DNA of 64,000 nt from Pseudophaeobacter sp. (lineage in GTDB: Bacteria; Pseudomonadota; Alphaproteobacteria; Rhodobacterales; Rhodobacteraceae), in assembly GCA_027019165.1 (NCBI GenBank), contig JALUXC010000003.1, positions 1 to 64,000 on the forward strand, given 5' to 3'. Under the pieces are notes generated by a model. It ran no database searches, was not told the origin of the DNA, and saw only the letters and a list, made by a program, of their open reading frames with translations. Numbering within the stretch: position 1 is the stretch's first letter; the number at the start of each line of letters is the position of its first letter. A program made the translations under genes and the position numbers. Positions 17,360 through 25,528 of this stretch are shown here, piece by piece.

Positions 17360-19204
17360 ATGTTTCGTTTTTTCGAAAACCTCATTGATCCTTATTGCGA
17401 CTATCCTGAGAAGGACACACCGCCGACCCGGCTGTGGCCGTTCCTGCGTGACTATGCGCAGCCCTTCAAACGCATCTTCATCCTGACCGGATTTATGTCC
17501 GTGGTGGTCGCGTCGATCGAAATCGGGCTGATCTATTACATGGGCCGTGTGGTGGATCTCTTGGGCGGCTCGCCTGCGCAGGTCTGGCAGGACCATGGAA
17601 CTGAGCTGATCACCGTGGCGCTGTTGATTCTGTTCCTGCGGCCAGCCTTGCAGCTTTTGGACGTTCTTCTGCTCAACAACGCGGTGTTGCCCAATTTCGG
17701 AACGCTGATCCGCTGGCGGGCGCATCGCCATGTGCTGCGCCAGTCGGTGAGCTGGTTTGAAAATGATTTTGCGGGGCGCATTGCCAACCGCATCATGCAG
17801 ACGCCCCCTGCGGCAGGGGAAGTGGTGTTTCAGGTGTTTGACGCCATCACCTTTTCACTCGCATATCTGGTGGGGGCGGGGATCCTGCTCTTTGCTGCCG
17901 ATGCACGGCTGATGCTGCCCTTGGCGATCTGGTTCGCGCTTTATGGCCTGCTGGTGCGCTGGACGATCCTGCGTGTGGGACCGGCGAGTGAGGCCGCCTC
18001 GGATGCGCGCTCCACAGTGACCGGGCGGGTGGTGGACAGCTATTCCAACATCCATTCGGTCAAGATGTTCGCCCATGACAGCCGCGAGCTGAGCTACGCG
18101 AAAGAAGCCATCGAAGAGTCGCGCCGTACCTTCCAGATCGAGATGCGCATTTTCACCGTGATGGATGGGGTGCTGGTGGTCCTGAACGGCTTGCTGATTG
18201 TCGGCGTCGTTGGCTGGGCCTTCCTTTTGTGGATGCAGGGTGCGGCCTCGGTTGGTGGGGTGGCGGCGGCAACGGCACTGACGCTGCGGCTCAATGCCAT
18301 GACCGGCTGGATCATGTGGGCGCTCACCTCGTTTTTCCGGCAGCTTGGCGTGGTGGCCGAAGGCATGCGCACCATCGCCCAGCCCATCGATCTGGTGGAT
18401 CGCCCGGATGCAAAACCGTTGCAGCTGAGCAAGGGCGAGATCGCGCTGCGAGACCTGTCGCACCACTACGGGCGTGAGGCGGGCGGACTTGATGCCATCA
18501 ACCTGACCATTCGCCCCGGTGAAAAGATCGGTCTGATCGGGCGATCGGGCGCGGGGAAATCGACCCTCGTGAAGCTCTTGCTGCGGTTCTATGATCCCGA
18601 CAAAGGTCAGATCCTGATCGACGGGCAGGATATTGCTGGCGTTACGCAGGACAGTTTGCGCAGCCATATCGGCATGGTGCAGCAGGACAGCGCGCTTTTG
18701 CATCGCTCGGTACGCGATAACCTTCTCTATGGGCGCCCCGGTGCCAGCGAGGAAGAGATGATCGCCGCCGCCCGTCAGGCCGAAGCGCATGAGTTCATCC
18801 TCGATCTGGAGGATCCGCAGGGCCGCACGGGCTATGACGCTCATGTGGGCGAGCGCGGCGTAAAGCTCTCGGGCGGGCAGCGCCAGCGGATCACCCTTGC
18901 GCGGGTCATCCTGAAGGATGCGCCGATCTTGTTGTTGGACGAGGCGACCTCGGCGCTGGATTCCGAGGTGGAGGCTGCGATACAGGAGACCCTATACGGC
19001 ATGATGCAGGGCAAGACGGTGATCGCCATTGCGCACCGCCTGTCCACCATCGCCCAAATGGACCGCATTCTGGTGCTGGATCAGGGCCATATCGTCGAAG
19101 AAGGCAGCCATGACGCGCTTTTGCGCAAAGGCGGCCTATATGCTCAATTCTGGGCGCGCCAATCGGGCGGGTTCCTCAATGCAGAGGCAACAGAGCAATG
19201 CTGA
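17360..19204 (+). CDS. ABC exporter half-transporter A (TM domain fused to ATPase)
   Basis: 614 aa. Six transmembrane helices (about residues 35-330) are fused to an ATPase domain with Walker A GRSGAGKST, signature LSGGQRQR, Walker B ILLLDEATSALD and the switch His in IAHRLST. This is the MsbA/MDR architecture. ATG 17360 has AGGAG 9 bases upstream. The next gene encodes a close homologue and overlaps this one by 7 bases, so the pair should form a heterodimer in the inner membrane. The cargo is unknown; lipids, peptides or drugs are possible. Confidence 0.88.
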   Translation: MFRFFENLIDPYCDYPEKDTPPTRLWPFLRDYAQPFKRIFILTGFMSVVVASIEIGLIYYMGRVVDLLGGSPAQVWQDHGTELITVALLILFLRPALQLLDVLLLNNAVLPNFGTLIRWRAHRHVLRQSVSWFENDFAGRIANRIMQTPPAAGEVVFQVFDAITFSLAYLVGAGILLFAADARLMLPLAIWFALYGLLVRWTILRVGPASEAASDARSTVTGRVVDSYSNIHSVKMFAHDSRELSYAKEAIEESRRTFQIEMRIFTVMDGVLVVLNGLLIVGVVGWAFLLWMQGAASVGGVAAATALTLRLNAMTGWIMWALTSFFRQLGVVAEGMRTIAQPIDLVDRPDAKPLQLSKGEIALRDLSHHYGREAGGLDAINLTIRPGEKIGLIGRSGAGKSTLVKLLLRFYDPDKGQILIDGQDIAGVTQDSLRSHIGMVQQDSALLHRSVRDNLLYGRPGASEEEMIAAARQAEAHEFILDLEDPQGRTGYDAHVGERGVKLSGGQRQRITLARVILKDAPILLLDEATSALDSEVEAAIQETLYGMMQGKTVIAIAHRLSTIAQMDRILVLDQGHIVEEGSHDALLRKGGLYAQFWARQSGGFLNAEATEQC

Positions 19205-21054
19205 AATCCTTTCTTGACCGGCGGCTAAACCCGTTCCGCCCGGCCTCTGGCCCGCCGCCCAGCACCCTTGTGGGGTTCACGCGCTGGGCGCTGGCCGGGG
19301 CCTGGCCGGTGCTGGGGATCTTTGTGATCCTGTCGACGCTGGCGGGAGGCATGGATACGCTCAATGCCTTCCTTTTGGGATACATAATCGACACCGCGGT
19401 CGAGGCCGGGCCGAGCGAATTTTTCTCGCAGCACATGCCGGTGGTCATTGCTTTTGTGGCCTTCTTTTTGCTGCTGAGACCGACGATCCTGGGCCTTGGC
19501 GCTTTTGCGAATTCGGTTCTGGTGCAGCCCTTTATCTCTCCGCTGATCCTGTCGCGGCTCAACACCTGGGTGCTGGGGCAATCGGTTAGCTATTTCGACG
19601 ACGATTTCGCAGGCCGTATCGCGCAAAAGCAGATGCAGACTGCCAATGCGCTGACAAATGTCGCCGTTGAAGGGATCAACGTGGTGATTTTTGGCCTTGC
19701 CGCCCTTGCCTCTACCTTTGCGCTGCTTGTGTCTATCGACTGGCGGATCACGGTGTTGTTCGCGCTCTGGCTGGTGGGGTATTTCGCCTTGATCCGCTAT
19801 TTCCTGCCGCGCATCCGGCAGCGCTCGGGCAAGATGGCCGGTGCGCGGGCGATGGTCTCGGGCCAGGTTGTCGATACCATCACCAATATCAAAACGGTGA
19901 AGCTGTTCGCCCATGCGGGCAACGAGGAAGAAAGCGCCAAGGACGCCATGGCTGGCTATCGCGCGGCGCGGCTGCATCTTGGCACCCTGTCCGCGAGCTT
20001 CCGGTTCTTCCTGATGGGCTGCGCCGGGGTTCTGCCGGTGATGATGATTGGCGCTTCGCTGATGCTCTGGCAGGCCGGACAGGCCACCGAGGGCGATATC
20101 GTTGCCGCAGGAACCATCGCCATTCGCCTTGCGCAGATGACCGGCTGGCTCAGCTTTGCCCTGATGGGGATCTACGCCAACGTGGGGGAGGTTGAAAACG
20201 GCATCAAGACGCTGGCGCGGTTTGACCGGATCACCGACGCTGATGACGCGCGGGATCTCACCGTGCGCGAAGGGCAAGTCGCATTTGATGGCGTCGACTT
20301 CTCCTATGGCCGTGATATCGGTGGCGTGCGCAGCGTCGATCTGACCATCAAACCCGGTGAAAAACTGGGCATCGTCGGCGCATCGGGGGCGGGGAAGTCT
20401 ACGTTGGTGTCGCTGCTTCTGCGCCTTTACGACCCCGAAGGCGGACGCGTGCTGATCGACGGGCAGGATGTGGCCCATGTCACGCAGGACAGCTTGCGCC
20501 GTCAGATCGGCATGGTCACGCAGGAAACTGCCATGTTCAACCGCTCGGCCCGCGAGAACATCCTTTATGGCCGCCCCGATGCCAGTGAGGAAGAGCTGAT
20601 CACGGCCGCGAAAAAGGCCGAGGCGCATGAGTTCATTCAGGATCTCGCCGATGGGCAGGGGCGCAGCGGCTATGAGGCGCATCTGGGCGAGCGGGGCGTC
20701 AAGCTTTCGGGTGGGCAGCGCCAACGGATCGCCTTGGCCCGCGCCATTCTAAAGGACGCCCCGATCCTGGTGCTGGACGAGGCGACCTCGGCGCTGGATT
20801 CCGAGGTTGAGGCTTCGATCCAGACCGCGCTTGAGCGGGTGATGGAGGGCAAGACGGTTCTGGCCATCGCCCACCGCCTGTCGACCCTCAGCGAGATGGA
20901 CCGGATCATCGTCATGGATCAGGGCGAGATGGTTGAGAGCGGCACCCACGAGGAACTGCTGGCCTTGGGCGGGCGCTATGCACAGTTCTGGGCGCGCCAG
21001 TCCGGCGGTTTCATCGGCACCGAAGACGAAGAGGCAACGCAGGCGGCAGAATAG
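19198..21054 (+). CDS. ABC exporter half-transporter B
   Basis: 618 aa, same TM-plus-ATPase layout as the gene before it, with Walker A GASGAGKST, signature LSGGQRQR and Walker B ILVLDEATSALD. Both partners keep a catalytic Glu after Walker B, so both ATP sites look active, unlike exporters with one degenerate site. The start overlaps the previous stop by 7 bases. Confidence 0.88.
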   Translation: MLKSFLDRRLNPFRPASGPPPSTLVGFTRWALAGAWPVLGIFVILSTLAGGMDTLNAFLLGYIIDTAVEAGPSEFFSQHMPVVIAFVAFFLLLRPTILGLGAFANSVLVQPFISPLILSRLNTWVLGQSVSYFDDDFAGRIAQKQMQTANALTNVAVEGINVVIFGLAALASTFALLVSIDWRITVLFALWLVGYFALIRYFLPRIRQRSGKMAGARAMVSGQVVDTITNIKTVKLFAHAGNEEESAKDAMAGYRAARLHLGTLSASFRFFLMGCAGVLPVMMIGASLMLWQAGQATEGDIVAAGTIAIRLAQMTGWLSFALMGIYANVGEVENGIKTLARFDRITDADDARDLTVREGQVAFDGVDFSYGRDIGGVRSVDLTIKPGEKLGIVGASGAGKSTLVSLLLRLYDPEGGRVLIDGQDVAHVTQDSLRRQIGMVTQETAMFNRSARENILYGRPDASEEELITAAKKAEAHEFIQDLADGQGRSGYEAHLGERGVKLSGGQRQRIALARAILKDAPILVLDEATSALDSEVEASIQTALERVMEGKTVLAIAHRLSTLSEMDRIIVMDQGEMVESGTHEELLALGGRYAQFWARQSGGFIGTEDEEATQAAE

Positions 21055-21122
21055 CGCGACCCTGCGAGCGTTTTGCGCGGTTGTCCCTTTTGCAGGCGCG
21101 CGACGCGGTCTATTTAGGCCCC

Positions 21123-22370
21123 ATGACAGACGCAGCCAGAACCACAGCTACGATCCTGCGCCTCGGCGCGCAGGGAGACGGGATCGCCGAAGGCCCGCTT
21201 TTTGCCCCCCGCACCCTGCCGGGTGAGGTCATCAGCGGTATTGCTGATGGCAGCCAGCTGATGGATATCCGTATCGAGACGCCCTCTGACGCGCGGGTGC
21301 AGGCACCCTGCCGCCACTACAAATCCTGTGGTGGCTGCCAGTTGCAGCATGCCAGCGATGCCTTCGTGGGGGATTGGAAAGTCGATGTGGTGCGCAACGC
21401 GCTCAAGGCGCAGGGGCTTGAGGCAGAGTTCCGCCCGATCCACACATCGCCTCCGCGCAGCCGCCGCCGCGCCACCCTGACCGTGCGCCGCACGAAAAAA
21501 GGCGCGATGGCGGGCTTTCATGGCCGCGCATCGGATGTGATCACCCCGATCCCCGACTGTCACCTGCTGGATCCTGCTCTGATCAATGCAATTCCGATGG
21601 CCGAAGCGCTCGCCATGGCGGGGGCCAGCCGCAAGACGCCCCTGTCTGTAACGCTGACCACTTCCGAGGTTGGTCTCGATGTCGTGGTGCGCGATGGCAA
21701 GCCGCTGGATGGCCCTTTGCGGGTGGAGCTGGCGCGCATTGCCGGGCAGAACGGCGTTGCCCGCCTCACCTGGGAGGATGAGCAGGTCGCGATGGAGCAA
21801 CCGCCGGTGCAGGCTTTCGGCGCGGCTCGCGTCTGCCCGCCGCCGGGTGCCTTTTTGCAGGCGACCAAGGATGGGGAGGCGGCCTTGCTTGCGGCAGTGC
21901 AGGAAATCACCAAAGGCGCCAAACGCATCGTTGATCTCTTTGCAGGCTGTGGCACCTTTGCGCTGCCACTGGCCCGGGACGCCGAAGTGCACGCGGTTGA
22001 GGGTGAGCGGGGAATGATCGCCGCATTGGATGCAGGCTGGCGGCAGGCACAGGGCCTCAAGAAAGTCACCAGCGAGGTGCGGGATCTGTTCCGCAACCCG
22101 CTGCTTCCCGAGGACCTCAATCCCTTTGGCGCCCATTTTGAGGCTGCTGTGATCGACCCGCCCCGCGCAGGCGGCGAGGCGCAGGTGGCACAGCTGGCCA
22201 AGGCGCGTACGCCGGTCATTGCCTATGTTTCCTGCAATCCGGTGACCTTTGCCCGCGATGCCAAGGTGCTGGTGGATGCGGGCTATCGGCTCAACTGGGT
22301 GCAGGTGGTTGACCAGTTCCGCTGGTCCGCCCATACGGAACTTGCCGCCAGTTTCACCCTCATTTCCTGA
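21123..22370 (+). CDS. 23S rRNA (uracil-C5)-methyltransferase, RlmD/RumA family
   Basis: 415 aa. Cys63, Cys69 and Cys72 (CRHYKSCGGC), with a later Cys, fit the [4Fe-4S] site of RumA-type enzymes. The methyltransferase half has DLFAGCGTFALPLA for SAM binding, DPPRAG and the catalytic-Cys motif VSCNPVTFARD near residue 370. It should methylate U1939 (or U747) of 23S rRNA. ATG 21123 is preferred; there is no strong ribosome-binding site. The N-terminal TRAM-like domain appears shortened. Confidence 0.85.
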   Translation: MTDAARTTATILRLGAQGDGIAEGPLFAPRTLPGEVISGIADGSQLMDIRIETPSDARVQAPCRHYKSCGGCQLQHASDAFVGDWKVDVVRNALKAQGLEAEFRPIHTSPPRSRRRATLTVRRTKKGAMAGFHGRASDVITPIPDCHLLDPALINAIPMAEALAMAGASRKTPLSVTLTTSEVGLDVVVRDGKPLDGPLRVELARIAGQNGVARLTWEDEQVAMEQPPVQAFGAARVCPPPGAFLQATKDGEAALLAAVQEITKGAKRIVDLFAGCGTFALPLARDAEVHAVEGERGMIAALDAGWRQAQGLKKVTSEVRDLFRNPLLPEDLNPFGAHFEAAVIDPPRAGGEAQVAQLAKARTPVIAYVSCNPVTFARDAKVLVDAGYRLNWVQVVDQFRWSAHTELAASFTLIS

Positions 22371-22401
22371 CCTTCAAAACCTACGTGGAGCGACGACCGA
22401 A

Positions 22402-23193
22402 ATGGACACCCTTCGCAAGATCCTCGACAGCGCTCGTTTCAGCCGTTTCATCACTGCGGTCATTCTGGTCAATGCCGTGACGCTTGGGATGGAGACCTCT
22501 CCGGCGATCATGGAGCGGATCGGACCGCTCATCTTGATGCTTGATACGATATGTCTGTCGATATTCGTGGTCGAAATCCTCGCAAAGCTGATCGTGAGGC
22601 GGCATCGGTTTTTCCTCAGCGGTTGGAATGTCTTTGACTTTGTCATCGTCGGTATCGCGCTGATCCCGGCGGCGCAGGGGCTTTCGGTGCTGCGGGCGCT
22701 CAGAATCTTGCGGGTCTTGCGGGTGATTTCGGTCGCGCCGCGCCTGCGCCGGGTGGTCGAAGGCTTTATCACCGCCCTGCCGGGGATGGGATCGGTCTTC
22801 CTGCTGATGGCGATCATCTTTTACATCGGCGCGGTGATGGCGACGAAACTGTTCGGAAGCAGCTTTCCGGAATGGTTCGGCAACCTTGGCCAAAGCGCCT
22901 ATTCCCTGTTTCAGATCATGACGCTGGAAAGCTGGTCGATGGGCATCGTGCGCCCGGTGATGGAGGTCTACCCCTATGCCTGGGCCTTCTTCGTGCCCTT
23001 TATCATGGTCACCACCTTTGCGGTGGTGAACCTTCTGGTGGGTCTCATTGTCAACTCAATGCAGGACGCCCACGCCGAGGAAGACAACGAGCGCACCGAT
23101 GCTTACCGCGATCAGGTCCTGTCCCGGCTTGAGGCAATCGAGCGGCGTCTTGCGGAAAATGCGGGCGCGGGGCCAGAGCAGACGAAGAAGTGA
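22402..23193 (+). CDS. Bacterial voltage-gated sodium channel (NaChBac family)
   Basis: 263 aa, one six-helix channel subunit. S4 (about residues 93-115) carries regularly spaced Arg residues (RALRILRVLRVISV). The pore loop holds TLESWSMG near residue 175, almost the NaChBac filter TLESWAS, whose Glu gives Na+ selectivity. A C-terminal acidic coiled-coil (HAEEDNERTDAYRDQVLSRL) should assemble the tetramer. GTGGAG lies 12 bases before ATG 22402. It is likely used in motility or pH/Na+ homeostasis, as in other marine and alkaliphilic bacteria. Confidence 0.88.
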   Translation: MDTLRKILDSARFSRFITAVILVNAVTLGMETSPAIMERIGPLILMLDTICLSIFVVEILAKLIVRRHRFFLSGWNVFDFVIVGIALIPAAQGLSVLRALRILRVLRVISVAPRLRRVVEGFITALPGMGSVFLLMAIIFYIGAVMATKLFGSSFPEWFGNLGQSAYSLFQIMTLESWSMGIVRPVMEVYPYAWAFFVPFIMVTTFAVVNLLVGLIVNSMQDAHAEEDNERTDAYRDQVLSRLEAIERRLAENAGAGPEQTKK

Positions 23194-23255
23194 TTTTGCC
23201 GCAGCTCTGAATCGGTGTATTTTCAATCCCAGGCAAACATAAGAGCGGACAACAA

Positions 23256-23774
23256 ATGGACAGGCGGACATTCGGGCTTGCGGCAGCGTCGTCAGTGGCA
23301 TTGGCGGGGTGCGCCCGGACTGAGAGTAAGTTCAAAACCTATCGCGGGCCGGAGGTGACCTCGATCGTGGTCAACAAAGGTGCGCGAAAGATGTACCTGT
23401 TGAACAACGAAACCGTTCTGCGTGAATATGAGGTGGACCTTGGTTTTGCACCCGAAGGCCCGAAACGGATCGAAGGCGACGGAAAAACGCCCGAAGGCAC
23501 TTATCTGATCGACCGGCGCAATCCCAACAGCAGCTTTCACCTGTCTGTCGGCATCTCTTATCCGAACTCGGCCGATGTGGCCTTTGCCCGGTCGATAGGA
23601 AAAAAGCCGGGTGGCGAGATCTTTATTCACGGCGAGCCGAACGACCCTAAGGATCGCAAGCGGGCTGACCGTGTGAAAGACTGGACCGCCGGCTGCATTG
23701 CCGTAAAAAACCATGAGATCGAAGACATTTACGCCATGGTCAACAACGGGACGCTGATCACGCTGCGCGCCTGA
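23256..23774 (+). CDS. L,D-transpeptidase (YkuD) lipoprotein
   Basis: 172 aa. The N-terminus MDRRTFGLAAASSVALAGC has a twin-Arg and a lipobox (LAGC), so it is probably a lipid-anchored periplasmic protein. The YkuD core holds HGEPN and the active-site segment DWTAGCIAVKN (Cys near residue 147). Such enzymes make 3-3 peptidoglycan cross-links or attach proteins to peptidoglycan. The sequence is close to the ErfK/YafK-like group. Confidence 0.85.
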   Translation: MDRRTFGLAAASSVALAGCARTESKFKTYRGPEVTSIVVNKGARKMYLLNNETVLREYEVDLGFAPEGPKRIEGDGKTPEGTYLIDRRNPNSSFHLSVGISYPNSADVAFARSIGKKPGGEIFIHGEPNDPKDRKRADRVKDWTAGCIAVKNHEIEDIYAMVNNGTLITLRA

Positions 23775-23850
23775 CGATTGCAGTCTTGATCAAAGGTTGA
23801 GTCGCCCCAGGTCGGCTAGCGTCACGTTGGCTTGGTGCTGGGGCTTTGCC

Positions 23851-24345
23851 TCAGTTGGCCATCACCAGGGTCCACCACAGCTTGCCGTTTGGTTCCTGGA
23901 ACCAGGAAAAACCCATGTTCACGGCTTTGGGGTCGAGAATCACTGCGCGGGTTCCATTGTCTTCCATCCAGGCGGTCAGGGTCTGCAACTCATTCTCGTA
24001 GGTTTCCGAGATCGCTTCGCCTAAAAGAGAGCCCGGGTACCCGGTCCGCGCCACCCGATCCAATGGGGAGGATCCATCCGAGCCAAAGTGCCATGGGCGG
24101 TTCTGCACCGACATATCGCGCGAATGGGTGGCGGCTGCTGCGTTGAGCTGGGCATTCAGCTGAACGGCCGGAGCGCCTGCCGCCTGCCGCAGGGCGTTGA
24201 TCGAATCGAGCATGCGAACCTGAACTTTATCGGCGTTGCGAATGCGATAGACCTGTCCGCTTCCTTCGCCACTTTGCGGAACCGGAGTGCAGGCTGCAGC
24301 AAGGGTTACCAGGGCAGCGGCCAGGATCAGAAATACGCGCGTCAT
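23851..24345 (-). CDS. CAP (SCP/PR-1) domain lipoprotein
   Basis: 164 aa. The signal peptide ends in a lipobox (LAAAC). The mature part has the CAP-domain pattern: INALRQAAGAPAVQLNAQLN, ATHSRDM (conserved His), GEAISETYEN (Glu) and an aromatic-rich C-terminus. CAP proteins of bacteria are extracytoplasmic and mostly of unknown activity. It is convergent with one L,D-transpeptidase gene and divergent from another, which suggests envelope work. Confidence 0.8.
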   Translation of the reverse strand: MTRVFLILAAALVTLAAACTPVPQSGEGSGQVYRIRNADKVQVRMLDSINALRQAAGAPAVQLNAQLNAAAATHSRDMSVQNRPWHFGSDGSSPLDRVARTGYPGSLLGEAISETYENELQTLTAWMEDNGTRAVILDPKAVNMGFSWFQEPNGKLWWTLVMAN

Positions 24346-24511
24346 TAGGCTTCTCGCTCAAGTCACAGTGACATTGCACTTAGCGCTCCTGTGGCATGGG
24401 TGCAAACATGTGCGGGGCAATCGGCAGGCCTGATCGGTTGTTTGGTTTGCGACTGAGGCATTCCAGCCATATTATGCCCAACATCTAGTTTTTCGTGCAG
24501 GACCGAATTCC

Positions 24512-25129
24512 ATGACCCGTCGTCTGTTTGATACCCCGTCCCGGCGCCAGTTTCTGGCCGGGTCCGCCGCGCTGGTATCAGCGCCCGCTTTCGCCGAGGA
24601 GAAAGCGGAGGAGGCCGAGGTTGCCTATGACCCTCTGCGTCCGCCGCCGGAACCGGAGCCTCCTGTAAAGCGAAACATCTCGTCGTTCCGGGCCAAGAAC
24701 TGGCGCCCCTATTTCGATTCCCTGCGCAACGGGGCAATCCTGGTCGATATCGACAGCCGCGCGCTGCACTACTGGTCCGAGGACGAATCGACCTATCGGT
24801 TGTTCCCCTCATCGGTTCCCCTGTCGGATGATCTGACCCGGCGCGGTCGCACCAAGGTGGTGCGCAAGGTCGACGGTCCCAGCTGGGCACCGACGCCAAA
24901 CATGCTCAAGCGCAATCCGGAATGGCCAAAGTTCATCCCGCCGGGTCCGGATAACCCGCTGGGATCGCACGCGCTGTACCTGTCCTGGAAGTTTTATCGC
25001 ATCCACGGGACCCATGATACGCGTAAGATCGGCCGCAAATCCTCCAACGGCTGCATCGGGCTTTACAACGAACATATCGCCCAGTTGTTCGAGATGACCA
25101 AAGTGGGCACTCAAGTGTTGCTTATTTGA
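24512..25129 (+). CDS. L,D-transpeptidase (YkuD), Tat-exported
   Basis: 205 aa. Tat signal SRRQFLAG near residue 10, cleavage after AFA. A proline-rich linker (RPPPEPEPP) precedes the YkuD domain with IHGTHD and the catalytic segment KSSNGCIGLYN (Cys near residue 181). It is periplasmic and belongs to the ErfK/YbiS-type branch, so it differs from the lipoprotein enzyme 740 bases upstream and probably does a different cross-link. Confidence 0.88.
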   Translation: MTRRLFDTPSRRQFLAGSAALVSAPAFAEEKAEEAEVAYDPLRPPPEPEPPVKRNISSFRAKNWRPYFDSLRNGAILVDIDSRALHYWSEDESTYRLFPSSVPLSDDLTRRGRTKVVRKVDGPSWAPTPNMLKRNPEWPKFIPPGPDNPLGSHALYLSWKFYRIHGTHDTRKIGRKSSNGCIGLYNEHIAQLFEMTKVGTQVLLI

Positions 25130-25267
25130 CCACATTTCGGCGCCTGAGCGGCCGCTTGCGGAAACAAGCATTTGCATTCCCGCAAGTTAGCTGTTTAGAA
25201 AAAAATACGAGATATGTCTTGGGTGCGTCGGCCATAGGTATGCCCGGCGCGAATTCTGGAGGTTAAC

Positions 25268-25450
25268 ATGAAAAAACTCGTTATCGCTGCTGCTCTGACC
25301 GCTGCTGCTTCCACCGCTTCTGCCGGCAACCTGGCAGAGCCCGTCATCGAAGCACCGGTGATCGTTGAGCAGGCCGAAAGCTCGTCTTCCGGCATCCTGC
25401 TGCCGCTGCTGCTGCTGGTTCTGGTTGGCGCAGCTGTCGCAAGCAACTAA
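25268..25450 (+). CDS. Small secreted or membrane-anchored protein, 60 aa
   Basis: A cleavable-looking signal peptide (MKKLVIAAALTAAASTASA) is followed by about 25 polar residues and a C-terminal hydrophobic stretch (GILLPLLLLVLVGAAVA). GGAGG stands 5 bases before the ATG and a very strong terminator follows the stop, so the gene has its own high-quality expression signals. Codons are uniform and preferred, as in abundant proteins. The function is unknown. Confidence 0.7.
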   Translation: MKKLVIAAALTAAASTASAGNLAEPVIEAPVIVEQAESSSSGILLPLLLLVLVGAAVASN

Positions 25451-25474
25451 TTGCTTCGTTAGAAAATTTAAAAA

Positions 25475-25500
25475 GGCGGTGGTTTTCCACCGCCTTTTTT
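25475..25500 (+). terminator. Rho-independent terminator after the 60-aa protein gene
   Basis: Perfect 8-bp stem GGCGGTGG / CCACCGCC with a TTTT loop, AAAAA before and TTTTTT after. The A-run also makes it usable for the convergent aminotransferase gene. Confidence 0.95.
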
Positions 25501-25528
25501 ATTTGGATCGGAGGGTTGGCGGCGCCGG

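Noticed and set aside
19225-20724. A 499-codon open frame antisense to ABC exporter gene B
   Set aside because: It is His/Gln/Arg-rich and matches no family. It is a codon-bias shadow of the high-GC exporter gene on the other strand.
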